A stretch of DNA of 37,176 nt from Paratractidigestivibacter sp003150175 (GCF_964283195.1 NZ_CAXYLH010000016.1), one strand, 5' to 3'; shown: positions 8,989 through 16,300, numbered from the stretch's first letter. Numbers and translations: made by a program. Notes: generated by a model not told the origin, from the sequence alone.

Positions 8989-9090
8989 ACCATTCAAAAT
9001 GGCGGCAGAAACAACCCGCCACGAGAATGGAATAAAGCTTCGGGTCTCAATAGGAACCCTATTAAGAAAGGCGGGAAGCAATGGCCGTAA
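8989..9090 (+). pseudogene. Possible toxin C-terminal tail before an immunity-type gene
   Basis: An open frame (from ATG 8890 if translated) ends NRNPIKKGGKQWP, and its stop overlaps the start of the next gene by 10 bp. The ending resembles the short basic tails of polymorphic toxins, and a similar KRKGGKR tail precedes the SUKH gene at 10477. There is no catalytic domain and no convincing start, so it would be a remnant. The rest of 8756-9080 shows no recognisable gene. Confidence 0.25.
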
Positions 9091-9410
9091 ATGCATATGA
9101 GGCATACATAGCGATGTACTACGCGCTGGAAGCGGCGGATATTGAGAAAGGCAAGGAAACGTTGACCGTTTTTCTCACGGATGCGGATCCCCTTCTTTTC
9201 ACGGGAAAAGGCTCAGCGGACCCTGCGGTTTTCAGCGGTTTTTCCAGATCGTATGCGGATGCCTATAAGGCTGGCGCAAACGAAGAAGATGCCCTCGATT
9301 TTGTGAGACGGTATCTTCAAAGCACGAATGATCCTTCACTTCTCGAAGCTTTCGACTCAGTAGTTGACGAATCGAGCTGGAAAGAAGCTTTAGAGGCCAT
9401 TCGCAATTGA
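9081..9410 (+). CDS. Small hypothetical protein, immunity-type context
   Basis: This is a 109-residue acidic, mostly helical protein. Its start, ATG 9081, is preceded by AAAGGCGGGAAGCA, a good ribosome-binding site. No family was recognised. It is the first of four small genes in a plus-strand run whose last two members are SUKH-type immunity proteins, and its start overlaps the stop of a toxin-tail-like frame. An immunity role is inferred from this context and size only. There is no signal peptide or membrane segment, so it should be cytoplasmic. Confidence 0.6.
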   Translation: MAVNAYEAYIAMYYALEAADIEKGKETLTVFLTDADPLLFTGKGSADPAVFSGFSRSYADAYKAGANEEDALDFVRRYLQSTNDPSLLEAFDSVVDESSWKEALEAIRN

Positions 9411-9471
9411 TGCAGCGCAGGCTGGCTAGGCATAGCGGCGCCATTTTGCCGACGAATTCGGCTGCGAGGAG

Positions 9472-9786
9472 ATGAGACCGAAGGCCGGCAAAACCTACGA
9501 CGGCCCAACCGAGATGGAAGCCCTCGCGACGCTGACTTCCTATAATTTGCCGAGCGTCGAAGAAGTCAAGCAAGGGCTCGAGGGCGGTAAGGCTAACGGC
9601 GTTTTTCAAGGGGAGCGGCTGCAGGCCATAGAGGGTGCAAGGCACGGTTTACTGCACGACGTATATGCCTTCGCGGAAGCATACCCTGAGTACGAGCGAT
9701 ATGGCGATATCCTGGAGCAGCATGGGTTGGAACTCAATGCCGAGCAGAGGCGGGCTCAGCAGCATATGGAAGGCGTCAAAGAATGA
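9472..9786 (+). CDS. Small hypothetical protein coupled to SUKH gene
   Basis: This 104-residue hydrophilic helical protein has the segment SVEEVKQGLEGG and a Glu/Gln-rich end (NAEQRRAQQHMEGVKE). Its stop overlaps the next start in an ATGA junction (9783-9786), so the two are probably translationally coupled. AGGAG abuts the ATG too closely for an ideal signal. The frame stays open upstream to 9436, with plausible residues (ADEFGCEE), so the gene may be 5'-truncated. It could be an immunity protein or the tail of a toxin; no family was recognised. Confidence 0.5.
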   Translation: MRPKAGKTYDGPTEMEALATLTSYNLPSVEEVKQGLEGGKANGVFQGERLQAIEGARHGLLHDVYAFAEAYPEYERYGDILEQHGLELNAEQRRAQQHMEGVKE

Positions 9787-10199
9787 ACAACGAAATCACT
9801 GCCCTCGCCAGGGACTATGCCAATGACAGCTTTTTCACGAAGGTTCCTGTTACCGACAGCATGATCGAAGCGGCGCAAGGAAAGCTCGGAATCGTACTTC
9901 CCGGTCAATACGTCGATTACCTGAAGACCTTCGGTCATGGTGGAATCGGGGGCGTCGAGATACTCGGCTTCGGGTTCGACGGAAGCGCCATGTTCATCGA
10001 CGACACTCTCGAGTATCGTGAATTCGGACTGCCCAAGAACCTTGTCGTCGTGGAGAACGTAGACGAATGGCTCTACTGCCTCGATTGCGATACGGGAAAA
10101 GTCGTGCCTTGGTGTCAGGGCGAAGAGGTTCGAAGCGCCACCCCCAACTTCGACGAGTTCGTGCTCGACGAGTTCAAAGACGCCATAGACAACATGTAG
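9783..10199 (+). CDS. SMI1/KNR4 (SUKH) family immunity protein
   Basis: This 138-residue SUKH-superfamily protein belongs to a family that includes many antitoxins neutralising nuclease toxins delivered between bacteria. Family marks are IEAAQGKLGIVLPGQYVDYL near the N-terminus (helix, LP and Y pattern), GHGGIGG at about residues 50-56, and the DEWLYCLDCDTGKVVPW block. It is closely related to the next gene (10477) along its length, so the pair probably arose by duplication or repeated capture. The start overlaps the upstream stop (ATGA). The gene is followed by a strong terminator. No full-length toxin is in the window. Confidence 0.8.
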   Translation: MNNEITALARDYANDSFFTKVPVTDSMIEAAQGKLGIVLPGQYVDYLKTFGHGGIGGVEILGFGFDGSAMFIDDTLEYREFGLPKNLVVVENVDEWLYCLDCDTGKVVPWCQGEEVRSATPNFDEFVLDEFKDAIDNM

Positions 10200-10220
10200 C
10201 GGTGTCGTGACGCATCGTGA

Positions 10221-10255
10221 GGCCGGCTTCCCATGTGAGCCGGCCTTTTCGTTTT
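10221..10255 (+). terminator. Terminator after first SUKH gene
   Basis: GGCCGGCT 10221-10228 pairs with AGCCGGCC 10238-10245, followed by TTTTCGTTTT. Confidence 0.85.
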
Positions 10256-10261
10256 ATTGAC

Positions 10262-10480
10262 GGCGCGGAAAACGTTTCAGAAACGATCCGATTCTCGATA
10301 GACAGCACAGCGACCTCCGCGGGCAATGTTGGAAATGGCGAGCGAAGCGATCACGGATTGGTCGGAAACGGAGGAAACTTCCGCAACGACCCGATTCTCA
10401 ACAAGCAGTTCAACAATTGTCGAAGCGCGTACCGGAAATGGCGCGCGGACGAATACAAGAGGAAGGGTGGGAAACGATGA
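10262..10480 (+). pseudogene. Toxin C-terminal remnant upstream of SUKH gene
   Basis: An open frame after the terminator ends NDPILNKQFNNCRSAYRK, then a basic stretch and KGGKR. Its TGA stop overlaps the ATG of the SUKH gene at 10477-10480. That overlap and the basic tail are usual for the 3' end of a polymorphic toxin gene next to its immunity gene. There is no start and no complete domain, so it is read as a captured scrap of the donor locus. The toxin class cannot be named. Confidence 0.35.
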
Positions 10481-10899
10481 ACCGGCAAATAGAGGCGCTG
10501 ATCTCGGAGCATGAGCGCGAGGGCGACTTCCTCCACGCCCCGCTCGACGACGACGCGCTGAGGAACGCGGAGTCGGAGCTCGGGGTGGAGCTCCCCGCTC
10601 AGTACGTCGACTTCCTCCGCAGGTACGGCCATGGCGGCATAGGCGGCGTGACGGTGCTCGGCGTCGGGCTCGACGGGTCTATGATCTTCGCGGAGGAGAC
10701 CGAGGAGTACCGTCCCGACGGCCTCCCCGACTGCCTGGTGGCCGTGGAGAGCTGCGACGAGTGGCTGTATTGCATCGACTGCTCCAACGGCAAGGTGGTC
10801 AGCTGGTCGCCCTACGACAACGACGGGGTCATCGAGGCCTACAAGGACTTCGATTCCTACCTCCTCGACAGGCTCAATGACGCCATCGAGAACATGTAG
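10477..10899 (+). CDS. SMI1/KNR4 (SUKH) family immunity protein
   Basis: This 140-residue paralogue of the gene at 9783 has the same landmarks: LGVELPAQYVDFLRRYGHGG, GVGLDGSMIF, CDEWLYCIDCSNGKVVSW and an ending NDAIENM. ATG 10477 is preceded by GGAAGGGTGGG, and a longer frame from 10417 has no better signal. It is visibly more GC-rich at third positions than its paralogue, which suggests separate acquisition rather than recent duplication. It probably protects against a toxin that this strain no longer encodes. Confidence 0.8.
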   Translation: MNRQIEALISEHEREGDFLHAPLDDDALRNAESELGVELPAQYVDFLRRYGHGGIGGVTVLGVGLDGSMIFAEETEEYRPDGLPDCLVAVESCDEWLYCIDCSNGKVVSWSPYDNDGVIEAYKDFDSYLLDRLNDAIENM

Positions 10900-10911
10900 C
10901 GTGTAGACCCA

Positions 10912-10949
10912 GGAGGCGGAAGGCACGGAAATCGAGGCCTTCCGCCTCC
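10912..10949 (+). terminator. Hairpin after second SUKH gene
   Basis: GGAGGCGGAAGGC 10912-10924 pairs with GCCTTCCGCCTCC 10937-10949, a 13-bp perfect stem 13 bp after the stop. There is no T-run, so it may be a weak terminator or an mRNA end-protecting stem. Confidence 0.6.
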
Positions 10950-10956
10950 CGAGGTT

Positions 10957-11146
10957 AGGGAGTAAAACGACAAAGAAAAAGCCTCCGTCCCAACGCGGGG
11001 ACGGAGGCTCGATTGCCGTGTTTACTCACCGATGCCGCAGGTGGCTTTGCCGTGAGTCGCGTACGAAACGAAACTCAGCGGTACACCACGGCACTCGAAA
11101 GTGCAGGTCAAAGCCCTGTCGGCCCACTCCTACTCCTTCACACTCG
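10957..11146. repeat. guaA 3'-end/downstream repeat, copy B
   Basis: About 190 bp match 15841-16020 and 20593-20773 at a glance. The order is AGGGAGTAAAAC, a terminator stem (10980-10991 with 10998-11009), a TTTACTCACCGATGCCG stretch, ACGAAACGAAACTCAGCGG, GCAGGTCAAAGCCCTGTCGG, and a core related to the last codons of guaA. The core here is altered to TACTCC-TTCA-CACTCG (11131-11146), a 4-base insertion relative to the others. It marks the E1/E2 junction. Confidence 0.75.
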
Positions 11147-11495
11147 TTTACCGTGGCGTCATTCCAGTTAACTCCAGTTGGGTCGTCGGTCTTGTCCGTC
11201 TTGCCGCCGAATCCCTCCGCGTGTCCTCACGTAGGCGATTGGGACAAACCCTGGGACAAATCCGCGAACCATTTCGAAACCGCGAGCCGCAGTTTCGTTT
11301 TTGTCCCGGGGACAAAAACGGAAATGTTTTGAGGCGCATAATCACCCGAAGTGGATGCCAAAAGGGCGATTATCCTCTTTGGCACCTGATTGGCGAAGCG
11401 AATCGTAGCCAGCGGCTTTGCCACCTAGCATTTCCGCAGGTCAGATGGGATGCACAAGAGCGATGACTGAAAGAATCGTCGCAGGCAGCTTCTTT
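11131..11495. repeat. Element left-end module, copy B
   Basis: This aligns with 402-768 throughout: the CCAGTT motifs, GCCGCCGAATCCC, four GGGACAAA boxes (11241, 11253, inverted 11300, 11309), a TGCCAAA/TTTGGCA hairpin near 11355-11382, and the closing GAATCGTCGCAGGC. The next 234 bases (11496-11729) lead to the adhesin gene; I see nothing further in them except an AT-rich run near 11665. Confidence 0.65.
11241..11316. promoter_or_regulatory. GGGACAAA boxes, candidate arm sites (copy B)
   Basis: Direct boxes lie at 11241-11248 and 11253-11260. A palindromic pair, 11300-11307 and 11309-11316, reproduces the spacing of copy A almost exactly. Confidence 0.5.
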
Positions 11496-11729
11496 TGCAA
11501 ATTTGAACGTGGCCTCAATCTGTGACTTGTGAAGTCGCTGTTCCTGTCAGCTGCCCGTTTATCATCGGATTTGCCGTCTTTGATAAGCACACGTTTCTCT
11601 GATATACATTGACGCAGTAAGACAAAACGTAAATTATGTGGCGTTCTCCGCACTTTACGTCTTGTTTTTTAAAAAAGCTGTTAAGCAGTATTTTGACCAG
11701 CTGGCAGCGTTATAGGAGGCGAAACCAAT

Positions 11730-13490
11730 GTGAAAAAGAAAGTAATGCCGTGGTTGTTAGCACTGAGTTTGCTCATGACCATATTCCCGGTTGCCGCATT
11801 TGCGACTGCCGGAGAGAGCACGGGGTCAGGTGACTCGACCACTCCGGAAGCTGCCATTTATCTCGACCAACAGCATGGCGCAGATGAAAATGAAGGACTG
11901 AGCAAAGCGACTGCTGTAAAGACGATCGAAAAGGCAAACGCGCTTGCAAACGAAAAGAACATCAAAGATATTTGCCTTTCAAGTTCTTATGAGGTCACGG
12001 GGACAGAAGTTTGGGACCTTGGCGGAAAGACGCTGCACCGCTATGGGTTCGGCGGCTATATGATCGAACTCGTCGATGCATCCGCCTCACTGACACTGAG
12101 TAACATTGTGATTGATGGTGCGGAGTACGCTGCGGACGCAACGCACGCCGCGGAGACCGACTCAATCATTAAGGCGGCAAACGGCGGCACCATCGTACTG
12201 AAGAGCGGCGCTATTTTACAAAACAATAGGGCAGCTCAGTTTGGCTCCGGTATTTTTGCGAACAACGGCGTCAGCATAACAATGGAGGACGGCGCGACCA
12301 TTCGTAATAATACAAACTACAGCTACGAATTGGGCGGTGGCGTTCTGATCGGCAACCGCAGTACCTTCACCATGAACGGCGGCGAGATCAGCGGCAACAC
12401 GGCAAATGGCGGTGGCGGTGTCGCAATCATCGGCTCAACGATGGTTATGAACCATGGCACGATTTCCGACAATAGCACCTACCGGACATCCGGTCAGGGC
12501 AGCTACGGCGCCGGCGTTTATGTTGCAGACTATGCCAACGCAAGCGGCGGAGATACCTTGTTTACACCTGCACCGGCTTCTTTTGAAATGAACGGAGGCA
12601 GCATCAGAGATAACACGGCGCTTGATTACGGCGGAGGTGTTCTCACCTTCCCCCAGCAAGATCAGATTATTACAATCAATATTAACAACGGCGATATTTC
12701 CGGCAATACGGTTACAGGGGGAAGCGGCGGCGCAATCGCAGCCTTCTTCGACGTAACTGAGCTGAATATCAAGAACGGTACGCTAACAGGAAATAGCGCT
12801 CAAAACTACGGCGGCGGTGTTTTCCTGTATGACGCAACGAATGTAACGATTTCCGGCGGTACGATTTCCAAAAACAAGGCCTCGCAGGGTGGTGGCGTAT
12901 GCCTATGGGCAGCATCCGCTGCTAAACAAACTGGCGGTTCTATTGAAAACAATGTTGCAAACGTAGGCGGCGGCGTCTGCGGTGGTACCTATACCATGAC
13001 GGGCGGCGCCATCAAGGACAACAACAACTCCCTGACTGAGACGGAGAGACGTGCGGCCAAAGGTGACGGTGTTTATGTAGGAGCTGCCTTCAATCTGGGA
13101 GACGATGCTGAGATCAGCACAAACAACGATGTCTACCTGGTACAGGGCAGCAGTATTCCCAAGGAAGGCCGTTATATCAATGTGATCTCCCCGTATACGG
13201 GCGCGAGCACCGCAAAACCGATTCAGATCCACAGCGAGGATCGCACGGTAGAGGATACAGAAATTGGTACGCAGCTTGTTCGTTATACGAAGGACGCAGG
13301 TGGCGAAGCTGCGGCAGCGACGGCTGATGCGGACGGTATTTTCGTCCCGAGCTGGAAAACGCCGAAGGGTCTGGTCATTGGACAGAGCAAGGAGACAGGA
13401 AAGACCGACTGGATGACCTATGTATCGGCCGCCAAGATCCAGTATCAGTGGGTCAGCACAGATAATCCTACCGATGTAACCCCCCCATGA
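11730..13490 (+). CDS. Secreted right-handed beta-helix adhesin, N-terminal part
   Basis: This 586-residue secreted protein starts at GTG 11730 with AGGAGG upstream; an ATG two bases earlier is followed at once by TGA. Residues 1-26 form a signal peptide ending near AFATA. Residues about 45-460 are a parallel beta-helix of pectate-lyase type, with repeated NGG-x-I-S-x-N and GGGV turns such as MNGGEISGNTANGGGGV. The frame ends in VTPP right after a run of seven C (13480-13486). The rest of the protein, including the wall anchor, continues in another frame from 13487. One more C would restore a single protein of about 718 residues. Confidence 0.8.
   Translation: MKKKVMPWLLALSLLMTIFPVAAFATAGESTGSGDSTTPEAAIYLDQQHGADENEGLSKATAVKTIEKANALANEKNIKDICLSSSYEVTGTEVWDLGGKTLHRYGFGGYMIELVDASASLTLSNIVIDGAEYAADATHAAETDSIIKAANGGTIVLKSGAILQNNRAAQFGSGIFANNGVSITMEDGATIRNNTNYSYELGGGVLIGNRSTFTMNGGEISGNTANGGGGVAIIGSTMVMNHGTISDNSTYRTSGQGSYGAGVYVADYANASGGDTLFTPAPASFEMNGGSIRDNTALDYGGGVLTFPQQDQIITININNGDISGNTVTGGSGGAIAAFFDVTELNIKNGTLTGNSAQNYGGGVFLYDATNVTISGGTISKNKASQGGGVCLWAASAAKQTGGSIENNVANVGGGVCGGTYTMTGGAIKDNNNSLTETERRAAKGDGVYVGAAFNLGDDAEISTNNDVYLVQGSSIPKEGRYINVISPYTGASTAKPIQIHSEDRTVEDTEIGTQLVRYTKDAGGEAAAATADADGIFVPSWKTPKGLVIGQSKETGKTDWMTYVSAAKIQYQWVSTDNPTDVTPP
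13480..13486 (+). other. C7 homopolymer, frame-switch site
   Basis: Seven C occur between the codons for DVT and MNDY. With eight C the two halves join in one frame as DVTPPMNDY. Candidates are slipped-strand phase variation, a -1 ribosomal shift, a fixed frameshift or a sequencing error. Confidence 0.6.
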
Positions 13491-13885
13491 ACGACTATAT
13501 CCGTAACGGGGCAGCCTATACGGCAAAGGTACAGCAGAACACTCATCAGGGCTATATCTTTGATGGCTGGTACACGGATGAACGGTGTACGCTTCCGTAT
13601 AAGGACGGTACGGTTCTGAACACGGATACCATTCTGTATGGCAAGTGGACCAAGGATAGCGAAACTCCTAACCAGCCGAGCAAGCCGGAAGCCCCTGTCA
13701 CACCGAACCAACCGAGCACACCGGATGTGCCGAGCAGCCCCAGTGCGCAGGATCAGTTACCCCAGACAGGTGATCCGATGAATTCGACGCTGTTGATTTC
13801 CCTGATGGGACTGTCTTTGGCAGGATTGCTTGGCTCGCTGGTCGTTGCAAAAAAGAACAACCATCACGGCAAACAGATGAAATAG
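13487..13885 (+). CDS. C-terminal part of the adhesin: InlB-type repeat and LPQTG anchor
   Basis: This 132-codon frame contains a Listeria-Bacteroides (InlB B-type) repeat, GYIFDGWYTDERC ... GTVLNTDTILYGKWT, then a Pro/Ser-rich wall-spanning linker with PNQPS repeats. It ends in LPQTG, a hydrophobic helix and a KKNNHH tail, a complete sortase signal. It has no ribosome-binding site or signal peptide of its own, so it is the displaced 3' end of the gene that starts at 11730. A terminator follows at once. Confidence 0.75.
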   Translation: MNDYIRNGAAYTAKVQQNTHQGYIFDGWYTDERCTLPYKDGTVLNTDTILYGKWTKDSETPNQPSKPEAPVTPNQPSTPDVPSSPSAQDQLPQTGDPMNSTLLISLMGLSLAGLLGSLVVAKKNNHHGKQMK

Positions 13886-13892
13886 GCCATTA

Positions 13893-13923
13893 GGAGGCTG
13901 GGAGATTCCCAGCCTCCTTTTTT
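13893..13923 (+). terminator. Terminator of the adhesin gene
   Basis: GGAGGCTGGGA 13893-13903 pairs with TCCCAGCCTCC 13907-13917, followed by TTTTTT. Confidence 0.9.
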
Positions 13924-13961
13924 AGGTTAGACGACTACAAACATGAAAAGAACTCAGAGCC

Positions 13962-14040
13962 TTTAGTTTTTTGTCCCACGGCACACAGCGGGCAGCCTTT
14001 AGAGGCTCGATATCGACGAAAACGCCCGTTCATAACCTCT
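13962..14040. repeat. Partial left-end module inside E2
   Basis: TTTTTTGTCCCACGGCACA, GGCTCGATATCG and GAAAACGCCCGTT match the inner part of the C-copy module (16180-16250), without the guaA core or direct boxes. It is a relic junction and suggests that the DNA to its right once formed its own element. The adjoining 14041-14119 shows nothing recognisable. Confidence 0.5.
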
Positions 14041-14119
14041 CACAAAAGATCGAGCTTCTCAATCCACGTCATCCCTCTCAGGGCCACGCGCAATCAACGT
14101 CTGTGCAGTCCGCTCGTGC

Positions 14120-14252
14120 TACAATGCGGGCACCAGAGATGAAAACACAGTCCCCGTCGGGTAGTCGTGGGCGTGCGGGAGTCCGCATCAGTAACCTGCC
14201 TCCTTGGTTGTCCCTTCTCTGCATGGTCATCTACATAAAGAAGGAATCAGCC
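14120..14252 (+). promoter_or_regulatory. Structured leader of yjdF, candidate azaaromatic (yjdF-motif) riboswitch
   Basis: A TACAAT -10 box (14120-14125) precedes about 120 nt of conserved leader: CGGGTAGTCGTGGGCGTG, CGGGAGTCCGCATCAGTAAC, a CCTCC...GGTTG block, then AAGGAA and the ATG. The same leader is duplicated almost unchanged at 16815-16944, where the gene is gone, so the RNA is conserved apart from the coding sequence. YjdF (DUF2992) genes in Firmicutes carry the yjdF-motif riboswitch, which senses azaaromatic compounds. I assign the class by gene association and general appearance, not by a covariance match. Confidence 0.5.
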
Positions 14253-14672
14253 ATGCAGATCAGCGTGTCATCCACCCTGACCGTATTTCATGACGGCCAA
14301 TTTTGGGTCGGGCTGGCGGAACATGTCGAGGATGGAAGGTACGGCGTCACCCGCATCATCTTCGGCGCAGAACCGTCCAATGGGGAAATCCTACAATTCG
14401 TTGCAAGTAAATGGGCGAAGCTCGTGTTCTCCGGCGACGAGCCCGCCGAGGCGAGCGAGCCCGCGAGGAATCCCAAGCGCCGCGCCCGCGAGGCATCGAA
14501 GGCCCAAAAGCCACCGGCGATGGGCACCAAGGCGCAGCAGGCGCTCGCGAGTCAGCGAGAGACAATGAAACGAGAGTCGGTCCGCGCAAGAAGCCAGCGC
14601 CACGCGGACGAGGCGGTAGCGCGCTTCGAGCGGCGGAAGCTGAAGCGCAAGCAGAAGCATCGCGGGCATTGA
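14253..14672 (+). CDS. yjdF: YjdF (DUF2992) family protein
   Basis: This 139-residue protein has the full DUF2992 pattern. The N-terminal beta region reads FHDGQFWVGLAEHVEDGRY followed by IIFGAEPSNGEIL. The C-terminal basic region has NPKRRAREASK, GTKAQQALASQRE and a final KRKQKHRGH, the family's signature ending. The start is ATG 14253 with AAGGAA upstream; the frame is open further left but lies inside the leader. Function is unproven; in Firmicutes the gene is controlled by an azaaromatic-sensing riboswitch and is thought to deal with such toxic compounds. It is a cytoplasmic protein and possibly binds nucleic acid through its basic tail. Confidence 0.85.
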   Translation: MQISVSSTLTVFHDGQFWVGLAEHVEDGRYGVTRIIFGAEPSNGEILQFVASKWAKLVFSGDEPAEASEPARNPKRRAREASKAQKPPAMGTKAQQALASQRETMKRESVRARSQRHADEAVARFERRKLKRKQKHRGH

Positions 14673-14722
14673 TCGCCATTTTACGGCCCTCCAGCCGCTC
14701 CGCTTGCGATTGACATGGCGGC

Positions 14723-14768
14723 AGGGAACGAGTTCGCGTCCGCGCATCGCTTGCGAGGGCCGTTCCCT
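14723..14768. terminator. Convergent hairpin between yjdF and the DUF3800 gene
   Basis: AGGGAACG 14723-14730 pairs perfectly with CGTTCCCT 14761-14768, between two converging stop codons. There is no clear T-run. Confidence 0.4.
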
Positions 14769-15441
14769 AAATGGCCTTGCGCCTCGCCTGCTTGAGCCAA
14801 TTCCTCTTAAAGGGGCCGATCCCGCCGAAGAACTTGTTGTAGGTCTCCCCGTCTTCCTTCGCGGCGTATTTGATGGCCGCCAGCTCGATCGTGCATAGAT
14901 AGTCCGCGGCCTGTTCGAGCCGATAATCGGTCATCGATGTCTTACGGCGCTCCAAGACGCCCTTGGAGAGGGCGAACCCGAAGGACTGGTCGAGGGCCTT
15001 CTTGACGATATCCTGGCCGTTGCCGTAATAGACCTTCACATCGTCGAACGCCTGAAAGAAGTCAAGATGGTCGAACAGGAGCCCGGAGATGTCCCGCTTC
15101 ATGCGGGCGGTGAGCTTCGCGAGGTCATCGAACTCGCTTCTTCGGTATGCGAACGTAGCGTACTTGATGGGGAGCCTCTGCACGAGGACGTTGAACGAGT
15201 AGAGCATCTTCTTCCGCTGCTCAAGGGACATCCCTCGGTAAGGTCCATGACCGTTCAGCAGCGGCTCGGAATGAAACGGTATGTTCGGTAAGTCGGACCT
15301 GAGGAGGGAGTCCTCGTAGCGCGCGATTTTGCCAGATATGGAATCGGCCTGGTCATGAATCACGAGCGTGAGCAAATAGTAGCGCGCTTTCCCGCCGCGA
15401 TCCCCGCTCTCGTCGACGAATATGCTCAGGTCTCGCCCCAA
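14767..15441 (-). CDS. DUF3800 domain protein
   Basis: This 224-residue protein starts LSIFVDESGDRG near the N-terminus, the acidic DES-GD motif of DUF3800, a family with an RNase H-like fold found in mobile and defence-rich DNA. Later blocks IPFHSEPLL, KYATFAYRRSEFDDL and DYRLEQAADYLC are also typical. I choose TTG 15441 (upstream AGGGG), because a longer frame to 15528 would run through the terminator hairpin at 15461-15487. No partner genes are next to it. Nuclease activity is plausible but unproven. Confidence 0.7.
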   Translation of the reverse strand: MGRDLSIFVDESGDRGGKARYYLLTLVIHDQADSISGKIARYEDSLLRSDLPNIPFHSEPLLNGHGPYRGMSLEQRKKMLYSFNVLVQRLPIKYATFAYRRSEFDDLAKLTARMKRDISGLLFDHLDFFQAFDDVKVYYGNGQDIVKKALDQSFGFALSKGVLERRKTSMTDYRLEQAADYLCTIELAAIKYAAKEDGETYNKFFGGIGPFKRNWLKQARRKAI

Positions 15442-15460
15442 TAAAATACCCCTAGATAGA

Positions 15461-15487
15461 ATAAAAGCCGGGGGATAAGCCCCCGGC
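15461..15487 (-). terminator. Terminator or attenuator upstream of the DUF3800 gene
   Basis: GCCGGGGG 15467-15474 pairs with CCCCCGGC 15480-15487. On the minus strand TTTTAT follows. It lies 20 bp upstream of the TTG start with no gene before it on that strand for 300 bp, so a leader attenuator is possible. Confidence 0.7.
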
Positions 15488-15489
15488 AC

Positions 15490-15840
15490 TTGGAGGTAGC
15501 CGAACGGCCACCAAGATCTATATACCACGCCTGTGATGGTTTTTCAAGAACCGCTCGAACGATTGCGCGAGCTAACCCCCCGATTACTCTCTTTTCCCTG
15601 AGATGGCGAGATTCTTTACTCCCCATTAACCACCTGGGAAAACGCCGTACGGAGACCGCCGAAAAGCCCATTGAGTTCGATTTGAGTTTCACGGGCCTCG
15701 AAGCGGCCCCGTCTCGCCCTCGGGGACAAAAACAGCGCGTCCACTCACTCGGGATAAATCCTTACTCCCATTCCCCCGAGTACCACCCCGTGCCTTGCCG
15801 TCTTGAAATGCGGGGAGTAAATGGCGAAATCGCAGGTGAA
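15490..15840. other. Non-coding stretch with a lone GGGACAAA box
   Basis: No gene is supported here. GGGACAAA occurs at 15723-15730, followed near 15765-15782 by TACTCCCATTC, which resembles the guaA core. This may be a relic attachment site or the second arm of the E2 right end. Confidence 0.35.
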
Positions 15841-16020
15841 AGGGAGTAAAACGGCAAAGAAAAAGCCTCCGTCCCAACGCGGGGGCGGAGGCTCGGTTGC
15901 CGCATTTACTCACCGATGCCGCTGGTGGCTTTGCCGTGAGTCGCATACGAAACGAAACTCAGCGGTACGCCACGGCACTCAAAAGCGCAGGTCGAAGCCC
16001 TGTCGGCCTATTCCCACTCG
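15841..16020. repeat. guaA 3'-end/downstream repeat, copy C
   Basis: This 180 bp repeats 20593-20773. It includes the terminator stem (15864-15893), ACGAAACGAAACTCAGCGG and a core TATTCCCACTCG (16009-16020) corresponding to the last codons of guaA. It marks the E2/E3 junction. Confidence 0.8.
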
Positions 16021-16300
16021 GTGGTTATAGTTTTGCCGTCTCGTCACTCCAGTTGCACCCAGTTTTCGGCGGCATCTCGAAGTGAGTGCCGCTGAATGAC
16101 GCGACGTCGCGTTTCATCGGCTTCGGGGACAAAAGCTGGGACAACTTCAAAAACCATTTTCAAACTCAGAGTATTGAGTTTTTATTTTTGTCCCAAGGGG
16201 CACGGAGAGCCGCCTTTGGAGGCTCGATATCGCCGAAAAACGCCCGTTTTGAAACTCAACCGCCTTTGAGCCTGCAAACCACCAGCTTCAACAGTAAGTG
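16009..16300. repeat. Element left-end module, copy C (diverged)
   Basis: The core at 16009 is followed by CTCCAGTTGCACCCAGTT, boxes GGGACAAA 16126-16133 and GGGACAAC 16138-16145 (the same 12-bp period), and inverted TTTGTCCC 16187-16194 whose partner has decayed. The inner part matches 13962-14040. 16301-16532 shows no gene. Confidence 0.55.

Larger units (their letters stand above)
402..11146. mobile_element. Island E1, guaA-anchored integrase-less element
   Basis: The element is bounded on the left by a guaA-like core (TATTCCCACTCG at 402) and on the right by a repeat of the guaA 3' end and downstream terminator (10957-11146). Its left end carries the GGGACAAA-box module. Cargo is a DUF4143 ATPase, a pglX remnant, a TIGR04076 protein, an acetyltransferase remnant, a large LPATG surface protein with a LytTR regulator, and an immunity-gene cluster. 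No integrase, relaxase or replication gene is visible. The boundaries are inferred from the direct repeats. The sequence left of 402 may be original chromosome downstream of guaA or a further element. Confidence 0.55.
11131..16020. mobile_element. Island E2, guaA-anchored integrase-less element
   Basis: The element lies between the core at 11131 and the repeat copy ending at 16020. Cargo is a beta-helix LPQTG adhesin, a yjdF gene with its leader, and a DUF3800 gene. The adhesin has lower GC and Firmicutes-like codon choice compared with its neighbours. A partial left-end module at 13962-14040 suggests that E2 is a fusion of two older units. No integrase is visible. Confidence 0.55.
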
